The position numbers and the translations under genes were made by a program. From contig NZ_JAVHUY010000005.1 in NCBI RefSeq assembly GCF_031085175.1, positions 1 to 64,000 on the forward strand: a stretch of DNA of 64,000 nucleotides. Direction: 5' to 3'. The notes under the pieces are model-generated. The model was given only the letters and a program-made list of their open reading frames with translations, searched no databases and was not told where the DNA came from. This stretch comes from Phytohabitans maris. Lineage in GTDB: Bacteria > Actinomycetota > Actinomycetes > Mycobacteriales > Micromonosporaceae. Each line of letters starts with the position of its first letter. The first letter of the stretch is position 1. This document shows positions 17,696 to 27,446 of the stretch, in pieces.

Positions 17696-19947
17696 TGGTC
17701 CTCGCGGAGCGCACCCAACCGGCGGTCAAGCCGCCTGCGGCGACGGCCGAGCCGAAACCGCCGCGACAGAAAGCCCGCCGCACCATCGAGGTGCCACAGA
17801 TGGAGGACGCCGACTGCGGCGCGGCGTGCCTGAGCATCATCCTTACCCGGCACGGGCGCCGTGCGCCGCTGGCCGAACTGCGTGAGCTGTGCGGCGCCGG
17901 ACGCAACGGCACCACCGCGGTCGGGTTCGGGCGGGCCGCCGCCACGTTCGGGTTGGAGGTCAAGGGGCGCAACGTCGTTCCGTCCGACGTGGACAGTGTG
18001 GCGCGGTTGCCCGTCCCCTCCGTGGTGCTGCTCGACGGGCGGCACTACGCGGTCCTGGAAGGCGTTCGCGGCAACCGGGTCTGGATCAACGACCCGGCCG
18101 TGGGCCGGATCCGGCTGACCGCCGAGGAGTTCGCCGCGCGGTCGAGCGGGATCGTGCTGGTGGCCACCCGGACGCCGGACTTCCGGCCGGGCGGGCCGCG
18201 GCTGCCGTTCGTCCGGGCCGTGTTCGCGAAGGTGCGGCCGTACCTGCCGATCGTCGCGGTGGCCGCACTGCTCGGCGTACTCGCCGCGGTGCCCACCGTG
18301 CTCGCGGCGCTCACCATGCGGGCGCTGCTGAACCGCGTGCTCGTCATCGGCGACCACGCGTGGCGGCCGGCGCTGCTGGCGGTCCTCGTGGTCGGTGCGG
18401 TGCTGGCCGGCGTGACCGGCTGGGCGCAGCAACGGGTCCTGTCCCGTGCCCTGTCGGTGATGGCCACCCGGTTCAGCAGCACGTACCTGGCGGCGTTGCT
18501 GCGCCTGCCCGGCGAGTTCTTCCACCGGCGGCACCTGTCGGGTCTGGTCAAACGGGCGCAGATGAACGACGGACTGGCCATCATGCTGTCGGATCGGCTC
18601 GCCGTGCCGGTGACCGCGAGCGTGACGATCCTCGGCTACGCGTTCCTGCTCAGCGTGCTGGCACCGGCGCTGCTGGCCGTGATGGCGGTCGCGGCGACCG
18701 CGCAGCTGCTGCTGCTCCGGGCGGTGGTGCGGGTCGCCGGCCCGCACCAGCAACGGCTGCTGTTCGAACAGGTGCGCCGGGACGCCACCGCCCACAGTGG
18801 ACTCTCGATGATCGAGGCGATCAAAGCCGACGGTGCCGAGCAGTGGCTCTTCGGTTCGTGGGTGCGATCGGCGACCCGCGCCCTGCGGACCGGCAACGCG
18901 CTCGGCTCGGCCACGCTGAGCCTGCTGGCGGTCAGCTCGGCGGTGGCACCGGCGGCGCTCGCGGCGTTCGTCGTGGTCGGCGCGCACCAGGTCGCTTCCG
19001 GCGAGCTGGCCCTCGGTACCTTGCTCACCGCGCAACTCGTCGCCGGCGGGCTGCTCAGCCCGCTCGGCGTGCTCGTGGGCCTCGGCTCCGAGGTCCAGAT
19101 CACCCGCGTCCAGATGTCGATCACCGATGACGCGCTGCAGGCCGTACCGCACCCGGCGCGTGCCCACGTCCTCGACCGCGCGGCGGCTCCGCCGGCCGAA
19201 ACGCCGTCGGCGCCGAAACGGCTCACCGGCGCCATCGAGTTCGACGACGTGACCTTCGGGTACGACCGGTACGGAAAGCCGCTCCTGCGAAACCTGTCGT
19301 TCGCGGCGGAGCCGGGGGAGTGGGTCGCGCTCGTGGGCGCGACCGGCAGCGGCAAGTCGACGATCGCCCGGCTCGCCGTCGGCGCGGTCGATCCCTGGAA
19401 GGGAACGATCCGCTTGGACGGCCGGCCGCGCGACACCTACACCCGCGAGCGGCTCGCCGCGTCGATCGGGTACGTCGAGCAGACGCTGCGGCTGTTCGAG
19501 GGGAGCCTGCGCGACAACCTGACGCTCTGGGACGACACCGTGCCCGAGGAACGGCTGCGGGCCGCCCTGCGCGACGCCGACCTCGACCGGCTGGTCGACC
19601 AACGCGGCGGCCTCGACGGCGGCCAGGTCACCGAGCACGCCCGCAACCTGTCCGGCGGTGAGCAGCAACGGATGGAGCTGGCCCGGGCACTGGCCGGAGA
19701 CCCACCCCTTCTGGTACTCGACGAGGCGACAAGCGCCCTCGACAGCTCCACCGAGCACGTGGTGCTGGATGCGTTGCGCCGTCGCGGTGTCACCTGCCTG
19801 TTCATCGCCCACCGGATCTCCACCGTGCGGGACGCGGACCTGATCCTGGTGCTGGACAAGGGAAGGGTCGCCCAGCGCGGCCGGCACGAGGAGCTGATCG
19901 CGGCGCCGGGCCTGTATCGGCGGCTGGCGACCGGGGGTGCGGCATGA
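17695..19947 (+). CDS. NHLM-type ABC exporter with C39 peptidase
   Basis: A 750-residue peptidase-containing ABC transporter. The N-terminal C39 cysteine peptidase shows C41 in 'QMEDADCGAACLSIIL', H117 in 'LLDGRHYAVLEG' and D133 in 'WINDP'. Six membrane helices (about 175-430) follow, then an ATPase domain with Walker A 'GATGSGKS', signature 'LSGGEQQRMELA' and Walker B 'LLVLDEATSALD'. It should cleave the leader after the Ala-Gly-type motif and export the mature product. The shape matches the NHLM/NHPM bacteriocin peptidase/permease/ATPase. It overlaps its neighbours by one to four bases. Confidence 0.92.
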   Translation: MVLAERTQPAVKPPAATAEPKPPRQKARRTIEVPQMEDADCGAACLSIILTRHGRRAPLAELRELCGAGRNGTTAVGFGRAAATFGLEVKGRNVVPSDVDSVARLPVPSVVLLDGRHYAVLEGVRGNRVWINDPAVGRIRLTAEEFAARSSGIVLVATRTPDFRPGGPRLPFVRAVFAKVRPYLPIVAVAALLGVLAAVPTVLAALTMRALLNRVLVIGDHAWRPALLAVLVVGAVLAGVTGWAQQRVLSRALSVMATRFSSTYLAALLRLPGEFFHRRHLSGLVKRAQMNDGLAIMLSDRLAVPVTASVTILGYAFLLSVLAPALLAVMAVAATAQLLLLRAVVRVAGPHQQRLLFEQVRRDATAHSGLSMIEAIKADGAEQWLFGSWVRSATRALRTGNALGSATLSLLAVSSAVAPAALAAFVVVGAHQVASGELALGTLLTAQLVAGGLLSPLGVLVGLGSEVQITRVQMSITDDALQAVPHPARAHVLDRAAAPPAETPSAPKRLTGAIEFDDVTFGYDRYGKPLLRNLSFAAEPGEWVALVGATGSGKSTIARLAVGAVDPWKGTIRLDGRPRDTYTRERLAASIGYVEQTLRLFEGSLRDNLTLWDDTVPEERLRAALRDADLDRLVDQRGGLDGGQVTEHARNLSGGEQQRMELARALAGDPPLLVLDEATSALDSSTEHVVLDALRRRGVTCLFIAHRISTVRDADLILVLDKGRVAQRGRHEELIAAPGLYRRLATGGAA

Positions 19948-22013
19948 CCGCCGTCGACGGTGTGTGGCAGACGCTGGCGCGCGCCGCGGCCGAGCGCCGC
20001 GACACCCCGATCCCGACGGCGGTGGCGGCACTGGCGGAACACTTCGGGATTCCGGTGCCGACCGAGCCGACGCTGACCCGCGCGCTTCGCGCGGCCGGCG
20101 TGCACTGGGTCGAGGTCCGGCTCACCGACGGGTGGCACCGCACCGGTGTCGCACCGCTGATCGCCTTCCGCGACGGCGCTCCGGAGACGTTGCTGCCCGG
20201 TCCGCGCGGCTACCGGCATGCCGGCGGGGCCCGGATCACCGAACCCGAGGCGGCCGGCTTCGACGAGGTCGCCTGGCAGGTGTACCCGCCGTTGACCGAG
20301 CGCGACCGCACCGCGCGCGGCCTACTGCGGTTCGCCGCCCGGGGCGCTCGCCCGGACATCCGGTTCCTGCTGCTGGCCGGGCTGCTCGCCGCCGGCCTCG
20401 CCGGCGCGATGCCGCTGCTGTCCGGGTGGCTGCTCACCCGGACCGCGGGCGGCGGCGCCGGCGGCGGCCTGGTGTGGTGGACCGCGACCCTGCTGGCCGG
20501 GTTGGTGGTCGGCAACGTGCTGCTGCTGTCGGTCCGCAACGCCGCGCTCGTGCGGCTGCAGGGGCGGTTGCAGCTACGGCTGGAGCCCGCGGTATGGGGG
20601 CACCTGCTCGGGCGCGACGTCCGGTTCCTGGAGGAGCTCGGGACCGCCGGCCTGACCCAGCGCGCGAACGCCGTCTCGGAACTGCGGCGGTCGTTGAGCG
20701 ACAGCGCGGCCTCGGCCGTGCTCGGCAGCGCGTTCGGTCTGGTGAGCCTGGGCGTGCTGCTCGCCGTCGACCCGGTGGTGGGTGGCGTGGTGCTCACCAC
20801 GACCGTGGTACTGCTGGGCGCCGCGAGTTGGGCGGCCCGCCACCTGCAACGGCACGAGATGGCCAATCGGGAGGCGTTCAGCCGGGTCGCGTCGTTCCTC
20901 CACGCGGCGCTGCTGGCGATCGAAAAGCTCCAGGTCGCCGCGCGCGAGGAGCGTGTGTTCGCCGGCTGGGCCGACCGGTACGCCCACCAGCGCCGCACCG
21001 ACGCCGCCGCGCTGCGGTGGAAGGCGGTGGTCGCGGGGCTCGCGCTGTCGATGCAGCCCGCCGCGCTCGCCGCTCTGGGCGTGTCGGTCGCGCTGCTTCG
21101 TCCCGGCGTCGAGCTGGGCACGTTCGTGGCCGCGAGTGTCGCAGTTGGACAGTTCGCGGCGTCGGCCGGCCTGCTGCACGGTGCGGTGATGTCGTCGTTC
21201 TCGATCGTGTCGGCGCACCGGCAGCTGCGGCCACTGCTGGACGCGGAGCCCGACGTCGCGCCGGGCGCCGCGGACCCCGGCCCGCTGCACGGCCGGGTCG
21301 AACTGCACGAGGTCTCGTTCACCTACCCGGGCCGCGGCCGTCCGGTGCTCGACCAGGTGAGCATCTCGGCGGAGCCGGGCGAGTTCGTCGCCGTGGTGGG
21401 CCCGTCCGGCGCGGGAAAGTCGACGCTGATCCGGCTGCTGCTCGGGCTCGTCCGGCCGAGCAGCGGCGCCGTCCGGTACGACGGCCGCGACCTCGCCGAG
21501 CTCGACCTGCGCGCGGTGCGGGCCCAACTCGGCGTCGTGCTGCAACTGGCCCGCGCGGTCCGGGGATCCATTGTGGACAACGTGGTCGCCGGTGCCGAGG
21601 ACGTGCCGGACGAACGGGTCTGGGAGGCGCTCGAACTGGCCGGCCTCGGCGACGAGGTGCGGGCGATGCCGATGGGCCTGCACACGATGGTCAGCGAGGA
21701 CAACGCGTCGTTCTCCGGCGGCCAGATCCAGCGCCTGATGCTGGCCCGGGCGCTGGTGAAGCGGCCGCCCCTGTTGGTGCTCGACGAGGCGACCAGCGCC
21801 CTGGACAACATCACCCAGCGCACGGTCTCGGACCGGATCGCCGCGTTGAGCGTCACCCGGATCGTGGTGGCGCACCGGCTCAGCACCATCCGCGCCGCCG
21901 ACCGGATCTACGTCCTCGACGGAGGAACCGTCGCCGCCTGCGGCAGCTACGCGGAACTGGCCGCCACGAGCCCCCTCTTCGCCCGTCTCGTCGCCCGGCA
22001 GGAGGTCAACTGA
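19944..22013 (+). CDS. NHLM-type ABC exporter without peptidase
   Basis: A 689-residue ABC exporter half. It lacks the C39 domain and instead has about 130 N-terminal soluble residues ('MTAVDGVWQTLARAAAERRD...') as in the second ABC protein of NHLM systems. A six-helix membrane domain (about 150-430) and an ATPase follow, with Walker A 'GPSGAGKST', signature 'FSGGQIQRLMLARAL' and Walker B 'LLVLDEATSALD'. It starts four bases before the stop of the peptidase transporter (ATGA overlap). The two proteins probably form a heterodimer with the HlyD-like adaptor. Confidence 0.9.
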   Translation: MTAVDGVWQTLARAAAERRDTPIPTAVAALAEHFGIPVPTEPTLTRALRAAGVHWVEVRLTDGWHRTGVAPLIAFRDGAPETLLPGPRGYRHAGGARITEPEAAGFDEVAWQVYPPLTERDRTARGLLRFAARGARPDIRFLLLAGLLAAGLAGAMPLLSGWLLTRTAGGGAGGGLVWWTATLLAGLVVGNVLLLSVRNAALVRLQGRLQLRLEPAVWGHLLGRDVRFLEELGTAGLTQRANAVSELRRSLSDSAASAVLGSAFGLVSLGVLLAVDPVVGGVVLTTTVVLLGAASWAARHLQRHEMANREAFSRVASFLHAALLAIEKLQVAAREERVFAGWADRYAHQRRTDAAALRWKAVVAGLALSMQPAALAALGVSVALLRPGVELGTFVAASVAVGQFAASAGLLHGAVMSSFSIVSAHRQLRPLLDAEPDVAPGAADPGPLHGRVELHEVSFTYPGRGRPVLDQVSISAEPGEFVAVVGPSGAGKSTLIRLLLGLVRPSSGAVRYDGRDLAELDLRAVRAQLGVVLQLARAVRGSIVDNVVAGAEDVPDERVWEALELAGLGDEVRAMPMGLHTMVSEDNASFSGGQIQRLMLARALVKRPPLLVLDEATSALDNITQRTVSDRIAALSVTRIVVAHRLSTIRAADRIYVLDGGTVAACGSYAELAATSPLFARLVARQEVN

Positions 22014-25000
22014 TGACCACGACCACGCCACTCGGCCTCACCCAGCCGGCCGCCGCGCCGGACACGCTACTCGGCCTGGCCGGCGCCGACGACCGACTGC
22101 TGAGCGTGATCGCCGCCGCCGCGCCGTTCGACGAACGCGAGTCCGGTGTCCACTTTCTGCCGGTGCGCGCCGGTGGCCGGCGCAAGCTCGCCGATCGCGC
22201 GCAGCGGTGGCTTCGGGCGGCCGTCGCCGCCGACGACGTGTCACGGCGCGCACTGCTGCTGCACCGCCAGCAGACCGGCCGGGACCTCGGCGCCGGCCTG
22301 GTCGACGTCAAGGTGCGCAACCCGGGACGGCTGCCCGACTGGGCGTACGCGCTGGTCGATTTCCTGCTCGCCCAGCCACCCACGCCGACCGAAGACCGGG
22401 CCACCGAACTCGTCGGGGGCGTGCTGGTCGCGTTCCAGCGGGCGGCCGTGCGGCTCACCGGCGTCCGGCGGTCGAACGACGGCGCGGAACTGCGCGGCGT
22501 GCGGATGACCGACGACGCCGCCGACGACGTGGCCGGGCAGCTGGTGCAGCGGCTGCTGCAGGTCACCGAGGCCGCGATCGCGTTCGAACTGCAGGTCGCC
22601 GACGGGGCATCCGCGCCGTCGGAGTGGTACGGGCGGGCCGGCATCGACGTGAGCCGGCTCGGGTGGCTTTCGCGGCTGGAGAGCCTGCCCGGCCTCGCCT
22701 ACGTCATCGGCGTCACCTGCCTGAACTACAAGCGCAACGTCGCCGAGGTGTTCGACCGGCTGCACGCCGACCTGCCGACCCTGCGCCGGGAACTGTGGGC
22801 CTGGTCCGACCCGGGCCCGCTCGCTTCGTACTCCGGGGACTCCGGCGACCTGCACGACAGCGGCCGCACGGTAAGCCTGCTCACGTTCACGGGCGGCCAG
22901 CGGGTCGTGTACAAGCCGAAGGACCTGCGCAGCGTCGCCGGCTTCATGGACGTCCTCACCTACCTGAACTCGCACGGCCTGCCGCTGCCGTTGGCCACCC
23001 GCCGGGTGCTGCTGCGCGAGGGCTACGGCTGGGAGGAGTTCGTGGTCGCCCGGCCGTGCCAGCCGGGCGAGGAGCCGGCCCGGTTCTACCGCCGGCTCGG
23101 CATGCTGGCGCGCCTCGCCGAGCTGCTGGAGTGCCGGGATCTGTGGCTCGACAACCTCATCGCGATCGGCGACGCGCCGATGTTCATCGACCTGGAGAAC
23201 GTGTTGCAGGGCCGGATGCGCAAGCCGGCACTGCTCGGCGAGCGCACCGAGGCGCTGTGGCACGAGATCGAGGAGAGCGTCGCGAAGACCGCGATGATCT
23301 CGTACCCGCGGATCGGGACGCCCGGCAAGCGCGCGCACGACATCGGCTGTGTCGCGCCGATCCAGGAACAGCTCGCCGTCGACCCGGAGGGCTTCCCATT
23401 CGGCTGGGAGGCGCCGCCGTACCGTCCGGTGGTCGACGGCCGGCCGGTGGATCCGGCCGCGCACACCGACGACGTGGTCACCGGCTACCGCGAGATGGAC
23501 GCCTGCCTCGTCGCCAACGTCGCCGGCCTCGGCGACGAGCGCGGCCCGCTGCACCTGCTCGCCGGCGCCCGCGTGCGCTACATCTTCCGCAGCACATGGG
23601 ACTACATGGCGGTGCTGCGGGTCTCGACCAGCCCGCTCGCACTCACCGACGGGGTGGCCCGGGAACTGGTGCTGGCGCGGCTGTTTCGCGGCACCCGCGA
23701 GGTGTTGCGCACCGACCCCGAGCGGGCCGACTGCCTGGAGATCATCGAACGCGAGATCGAGATGCTGCGCCGCCTCGACATCCCGCTGTTTCAGTCGGTG
23801 ACGACCACCTGCGACGTAAGGACGCCCGAGGGCGCGACGGTGGAAAACCACTTCAGCGGTACGGCGTGGGGGCGGCTCACCCAGCGCCTCGCCGATCTGG
23901 CCGAGCGGCGGGAGACCGGCGCGCCGCCGGCCGAGCACATCCTCCGGGCCTGCCTCGACTTCGCCGCCCGCGACCGTCCCCTCTGGACCGAGCCGCCCGC
24001 CGACACCGGCGAGGCACCGGATCCGCGCAAGCTCGGCGTCTACGTCTACGACCCGAAGGCGCTGCGGCCGGAGGTCGACCACGCGCAGCTGCTCGCCACC
24101 GCGTGCGCGGCCGCGAACGACATCATGTCGGCGGCGGTTTCGGTCGGGTCGGGCCGGTACGGGTGGGTCGGCGTGGTGCACTACCCGATGTTCGGCCTCG
24201 ACCAGGTCGAGCCGCTGCACGGAGACCTGCTCACCGGCACCGCGGGGATCGCCGTGTTCCTCGCCGAGCTGTACCAGACCACGGGCAAGCCGGCCTACTG
24301 GGCGTTCGCGCAGGACGCGCTCGCCGCCACGACCGAGTTCGTCTCGGTGTCGGGCCGGTCCAGCGCGTACGCGCGGTTGAGCGGTGGGCGGCCGGCGGTG
24401 GGCGGCTTCGTCGGGATCGGCGCCGCCATCTACGCGCTCGCCCGGTGCGGCCAGGTGATCGGCGACGCCTACCTCCTGGAGCAGGCCGACGACCTGGTAC
24501 CGATCGCGGCGGCGCTGGTGGGAGAAGGCAGCAGCCCGGCCGATCCGGTCGTGGGGCGGGCCGGCCTGTTGATGGCGCTGCTGAAGCTGATCGACGCGCG
24601 GCCGTCGCCGGCGGCGGCGCGGCTGGCGGCGCGGCTCTACGACCAGCTGATCGCGGAGCTCGACGCCGGCATCGCTTCGGCGTACCCGAAGGGCGTGCGG
24701 ATCGTCGAGGCACTGCCGTCCGGTGCGGCCGGGGTGGCGCTGGCCCTGGCCCGGTACGCGGCGGCACACCGACCGGCGGACCTGAGCCGGATCGCCGGCT
24801 CCGTCCCGGTGCCGCGGACGCCGGGCGAGCGGCTCGCCGCGATCGCGCTCGCCGAGCTGGTCGAGGCGCCGCTGCCGGGCGGGGAACCGTTCGCCGGCGC
24901 GGGAAGCACCGCGGACCTGCTCGACCGGGTGGAGCTGGCGCTCGCCGCGGCGCGGGCCACCGGCGGCGGCGAGGCGGGCGAGGCCCACCGGGTCGCCGCG

Positions 25001-25174
25001 CACACCGCGATGCGGATCCTGCTGAACCGACGCGCGAGCCACGGCCAATGGCTGCCCGACCGGCGCCGTACCGACCAGATGCAACTGTCCGCAGTGGACG
25101 GTGTGGCCGCGGTCGGCCTGGCGTGCCTCGCGCTCGCCGAAGACGACGTGACCCCGCTACGAACGATGGCCTGA
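22013..25174 (+). CDS. LanM-type enzyme with degenerate cyclase domain
   Basis: A 1053-residue class II lanthipeptide synthetase homologue. In CylM numbering, the elimination residues D252/H254 and R506/T512 are kept as D279/H281 ('GDLHDSGRTV') and R522/T528 ('VRYIFRSTWDY'). The phosphorylation residues K274, D347, N352, D364 and E366 are kept as K301, D376, N381, D393 and E395. H349 is replaced by W378 in 'CRDLWLDNLIA'. The C-terminal LanC-like domain (about 720-1050) still has toroid helices ('LHGDLLTGTAGIAVFLAEL') but reads 'LPSGAAGVALALARY' where WCxGxxG is expected and 'PFAGAGSTADLL' where CHG is expected, so all three zinc ligands are gone. It probably dehydrates Ser/Thr to Dha/Dhb without forming lanthionine. 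It is coupled to the ABC gene (TGATG) with AGGAGG upstream. Confidence 0.9.
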   Translation: MTTTTPLGLTQPAAAPDTLLGLAGADDRLLSVIAAAAPFDERESGVHFLPVRAGGRRKLADRAQRWLRAAVAADDVSRRALLLHRQQTGRDLGAGLVDVKVRNPGRLPDWAYALVDFLLAQPPTPTEDRATELVGGVLVAFQRAAVRLTGVRRSNDGAELRGVRMTDDAADDVAGQLVQRLLQVTEAAIAFELQVADGASAPSEWYGRAGIDVSRLGWLSRLESLPGLAYVIGVTCLNYKRNVAEVFDRLHADLPTLRRELWAWSDPGPLASYSGDSGDLHDSGRTVSLLTFTGGQRVVYKPKDLRSVAGFMDVLTYLNSHGLPLPLATRRVLLREGYGWEEFVVARPCQPGEEPARFYRRLGMLARLAELLECRDLWLDNLIAIGDAPMFIDLENVLQGRMRKPALLGERTEALWHEIEESVAKTAMISYPRIGTPGKRAHDIGCVAPIQEQLAVDPEGFPFGWEAPPYRPVVDGRPVDPAAHTDDVVTGYREMDACLVANVAGLGDERGPLHLLAGARVRYIFRSTWDYMAVLRVSTSPLALTDGVARELVLARLFRGTREVLRTDPERADCLEIIEREIEMLRRLDIPLFQSVTTTCDVRTPEGATVENHFSGTAWGRLTQRLADLAERRETGAPPAEHILRACLDFAARDRPLWTEPPADTGEAPDPRKLGVYVYDPKALRPEVDHAQLLATACAAANDIMSAAVSVGSGRYGWVGVVHYPMFGLDQVEPLHGDLLTGTAGIAVFLAELYQTTGKPAYWAFAQDALAATTEFVSVSGRSSAYARLSGGRPAVGGFVGIGAAIYALARCGQVIGDAYLLEQADDLVPIAAALVGEGSSPADPVVGRAGLLMALLKLIDARPSPAAARLAARLYDQLIAELDAGIASAYPKGVRIVEALPSGAAGVALALARYAAAHRPADLSRIAGSVPVPRTPGERLAAIALAELVEAPLPGGEPFAGAGSTADLLDRVELALAAARATGGGEAGEAHRVAAHTAMRILLNRRASHGQWLPDRRRTDQMQLSAVDGVAAVGLACLALAEDDVTPLRTMA

Positions 25175-25185
25175 GGAGGACCAGC

Positions 25186-27438
25186 ATGGACACGCGCCGC
25201 CCACGGATCCGGCGGGGACACCGCGTCGAGACGGTGCCCGGCGAGGCCGTCTACCTCGTCTCGGAGCGGGAGCACCATGTCGTCGAGGGCGCGTTGGTGG
25301 AGCGCGTCCTGCCCTTGCTCAACGGCAAGCACGACGTCGACGACCTGCTCGACCAGCTCGACGACATCCCGCCCGAGCAGGTGCTCTATCTCATCGAGCG
25401 GCTGGTCGCGATGAAGGCCGTCGTGTGGGCCGACCCCGACCTGCCGGAGCGGGAGGCCGGCTTCTGGGACGTCACCGGCGTCGCCGCCGAGCAGGCGCGC
25501 GAACGGTTGGCGCAGACCGCCGTGGCGCTGGCGGTCGCCGGCGAGGTGGACCCCGGGCCCGTGCTCGACGCGCTCGCGAGTGCCGGCGTCCAGGCTCGGC
25601 TGGGCGAGGCCGGCGAAGGCTTCCGCGTCGTCGTCACCGACAACTACCTCAACCCCGATCTGGCCCGGCACAACGAGACGGCCCTGCGTACCGGACGCCC
25701 GTGGCTGCTGGCCAAGCCGGTCGGCCTGACGCTGTGGGTCGGTCCGGTCTTCAAGCCCGGCGGTGGTTGCTGGGCGTGCCTCGCATACCGGCTGAGCGGG
25801 CACCGCCAGGTCGACGAGTACCTGCGCGACCGCGCCGAGCATCAGGGGCCGCTGCGGGTGCCGCTGGCCGACCTCGCCGTCACGCGGGACATGGGTGCCC
25901 GGCTGGTCGCGCTGGAAACGGCCAAGCATCTGGCCGGGCTCGGCACGGCCGAGGAGAACGGCGTGCTGACGCTCGACACCATCCACCTGGACTCGCGACG
26001 GCACGCTCTGCATCGCCGTCCACAGTGCCCACAGTGTGGCGACGATACGCTGGCCGCGCAACGGATGTCGGCGCCGGTGCTCCTCGCCCCCCGCCCGAAG
26101 GTGTACACGGGAGACGGCGGCCACCGGGCCAAGAACCCGGACCAGGTGCTCGAGACGTACGGGCCGCAGGTGAGCCCCGTTACCGGTGTCGTGCGGGAAC
26201 TCCGTCCGTATGAGACCGGGATCGAGTTCGTCAAGGGCTACTCCGCCGGCCACAACTTCGCCCGCCGGGTCGAGCGCCTGAGCCAGCTGCGCAAGGGCCT
26301 GCGCAGCATGGCGGCCGGCAAGGGCACCACCGACACGCAGGCGCGCGCCAGCGCGATCTGCGAGGCGATCGAGCGCTACTCCGGTCTGTTCGGCGGCGAC
26401 GAGCCCCGGCGTACGGCCACCCTCGCCGAGCTGGGCGAGCAGGCGGTGGCGCCGAACGACATCCAGCTCTACAGCGAGCGCCAGTACGCGAGCCGCGCCG
26501 AGTGGAACAGCGCGCAGCGATCGTCGTTCCAGACCGTCTGCGACCCGCTGCCCGCCGACGAGCCGATCGAGTGGAGCCCGGTCTGGTCGCTCACGAACGA
26601 GCGCACCCGGTACGTGGCCACGTCACAGCTCTTCTACTGCTACCCGACGCTGCCGCCCGGAAAGCTCTGGGCATGGGCCTGTTCCAACGGCAACGCCGCC
26701 GGCGCCAGCCTCGAAGACGCGATCCTGCAAGGGTTCCTGGAGCTCGTCGAACGCGACTCGGTGGCCTTGTGGTGGTACAACCGCGTCCAGCGGCCGGCGT
26801 ACGACCTGGCCAGCTTCGGAGACCCGTGGTTCGACGAGTTCGTCGAGGTCTACAGGGGACTGCACCGCGAGGTGCACGTCCTCGACATCACCGCGGATCT
26901 CGGAATCCCGGCCGCCGCCGCGATCAGCTGGCGGGTCGACAAGCCGGCCGAAGACATCCTGATCGGTCTCGGCGCGCACTTCGACGCGAAGCTCGCCGTC
27001 CAGCGGGCGCTGGCCGAGCAGAACCAGTTCCTGCCGGCCGTCCTCGGGGTCCAGCGCGACGGGACGGGCTACGCCTTCCCAGACGCGGTGCAGCAGGAGT
27101 GGTGGCGCGAAGCGCGGATCGCCGACCACCCGTACCTGTCACCGGCGCCCGGGCCGGCGACCCGCGCCGGCGACCGCCCGGATCTGTCCTCGATGGACCT
27201 CCGCGACGACGTGCTGACCGCGCGCCGGCTCGTGGAGTCGCGGGGGATGGAGTTTCTGGTGCTCGATCAGACCCGGCCCGACATCGGGCTGCCCGTCGTC
27301 AAGGTGATCGTGCCGGGCATGCGGCACTTCTGGGCCCGCTTCGGCCCCGGACGCCTCTACGACACGCCGGTCGCGCTCGGCTGGCGCGATGCCCCGATCG
27401 ACGAGGCCGACCTTAACCCGATCCCGATGTTCCTCTAG
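25186..27438 (+). CDS. TOMM cyclodehydratase, E1-like/YcaO fusion
   Basis: A 750-residue fusion of the leader-binding E1-like partner and the YcaO enzyme that turns Cys/Ser/Thr into azolines with ATP. The N-terminal winged-helix RRE-like region (about 12-85, 'YLVSEREHHVVEGALVERVL') should bind the leader. The E1-like part has a four-cysteine zinc site, C195/C198 ('GGCWACLAYR') and C281/C284 ('PQCPQCGDD'). YcaO occupies about 340-750, with ATP/Mg segments 'ARASAICEAIERYSGLFGG' and 'ILQGFLELVERDSVALWW'. It ends in 'LNPIPMFL', close to the PxPxP tail of azoline-forming YcaOs. AGGAGG precedes ATG 25186. The mixture with LanM in one operon is unusual. Confidence 0.92.
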   Translation: MDTRRPRIRRGHRVETVPGEAVYLVSEREHHVVEGALVERVLPLLNGKHDVDDLLDQLDDIPPEQVLYLIERLVAMKAVVWADPDLPEREAGFWDVTGVAAEQARERLAQTAVALAVAGEVDPGPVLDALASAGVQARLGEAGEGFRVVVTDNYLNPDLARHNETALRTGRPWLLAKPVGLTLWVGPVFKPGGGCWACLAYRLSGHRQVDEYLRDRAEHQGPLRVPLADLAVTRDMGARLVALETAKHLAGLGTAEENGVLTLDTIHLDSRRHALHRRPQCPQCGDDTLAAQRMSAPVLLAPRPKVYTGDGGHRAKNPDQVLETYGPQVSPVTGVVRELRPYETGIEFVKGYSAGHNFARRVERLSQLRKGLRSMAAGKGTTDTQARASAICEAIERYSGLFGGDEPRRTATLAELGEQAVAPNDIQLYSERQYASRAEWNSAQRSSFQTVCDPLPADEPIEWSPVWSLTNERTRYVATSQLFYCYPTLPPGKLWAWACSNGNAAGASLEDAILQGFLELVERDSVALWWYNRVQRPAYDLASFGDPWFDEFVEVYRGLHREVHVLDITADLGIPAAAAISWRVDKPAEDILIGLGAHFDAKLAVQRALAEQNQFLPAVLGVQRDGTGYAFPDAVQQEWWREARIADHPYLSPAPGPATRAGDRPDLSSMDLRDDVLTARRLVESRGMEFLVLDQTRPDIGLPVVKVIVPGMRHFWARFGPGRLYDTPVALGWRDAPIDEADLNPIPMFL

Positions 27439-27446
27439 GAGGCCGC

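Noticed and set aside
22013-25174. Ordinary class II lanthipeptide synthetase
   Set aside because: The zinc ligands of the cyclase domain are missing, and azole-forming enzymes share the operon, so lanthionine formation is not expected.
22207-25185. Long in-frame extension upstream of the YcaO fusion
   Set aside because: It overlaps LanM in another frame and reads as low-complexity Arg-rich protein; the real start is ATG 25186 with AGGAGG.
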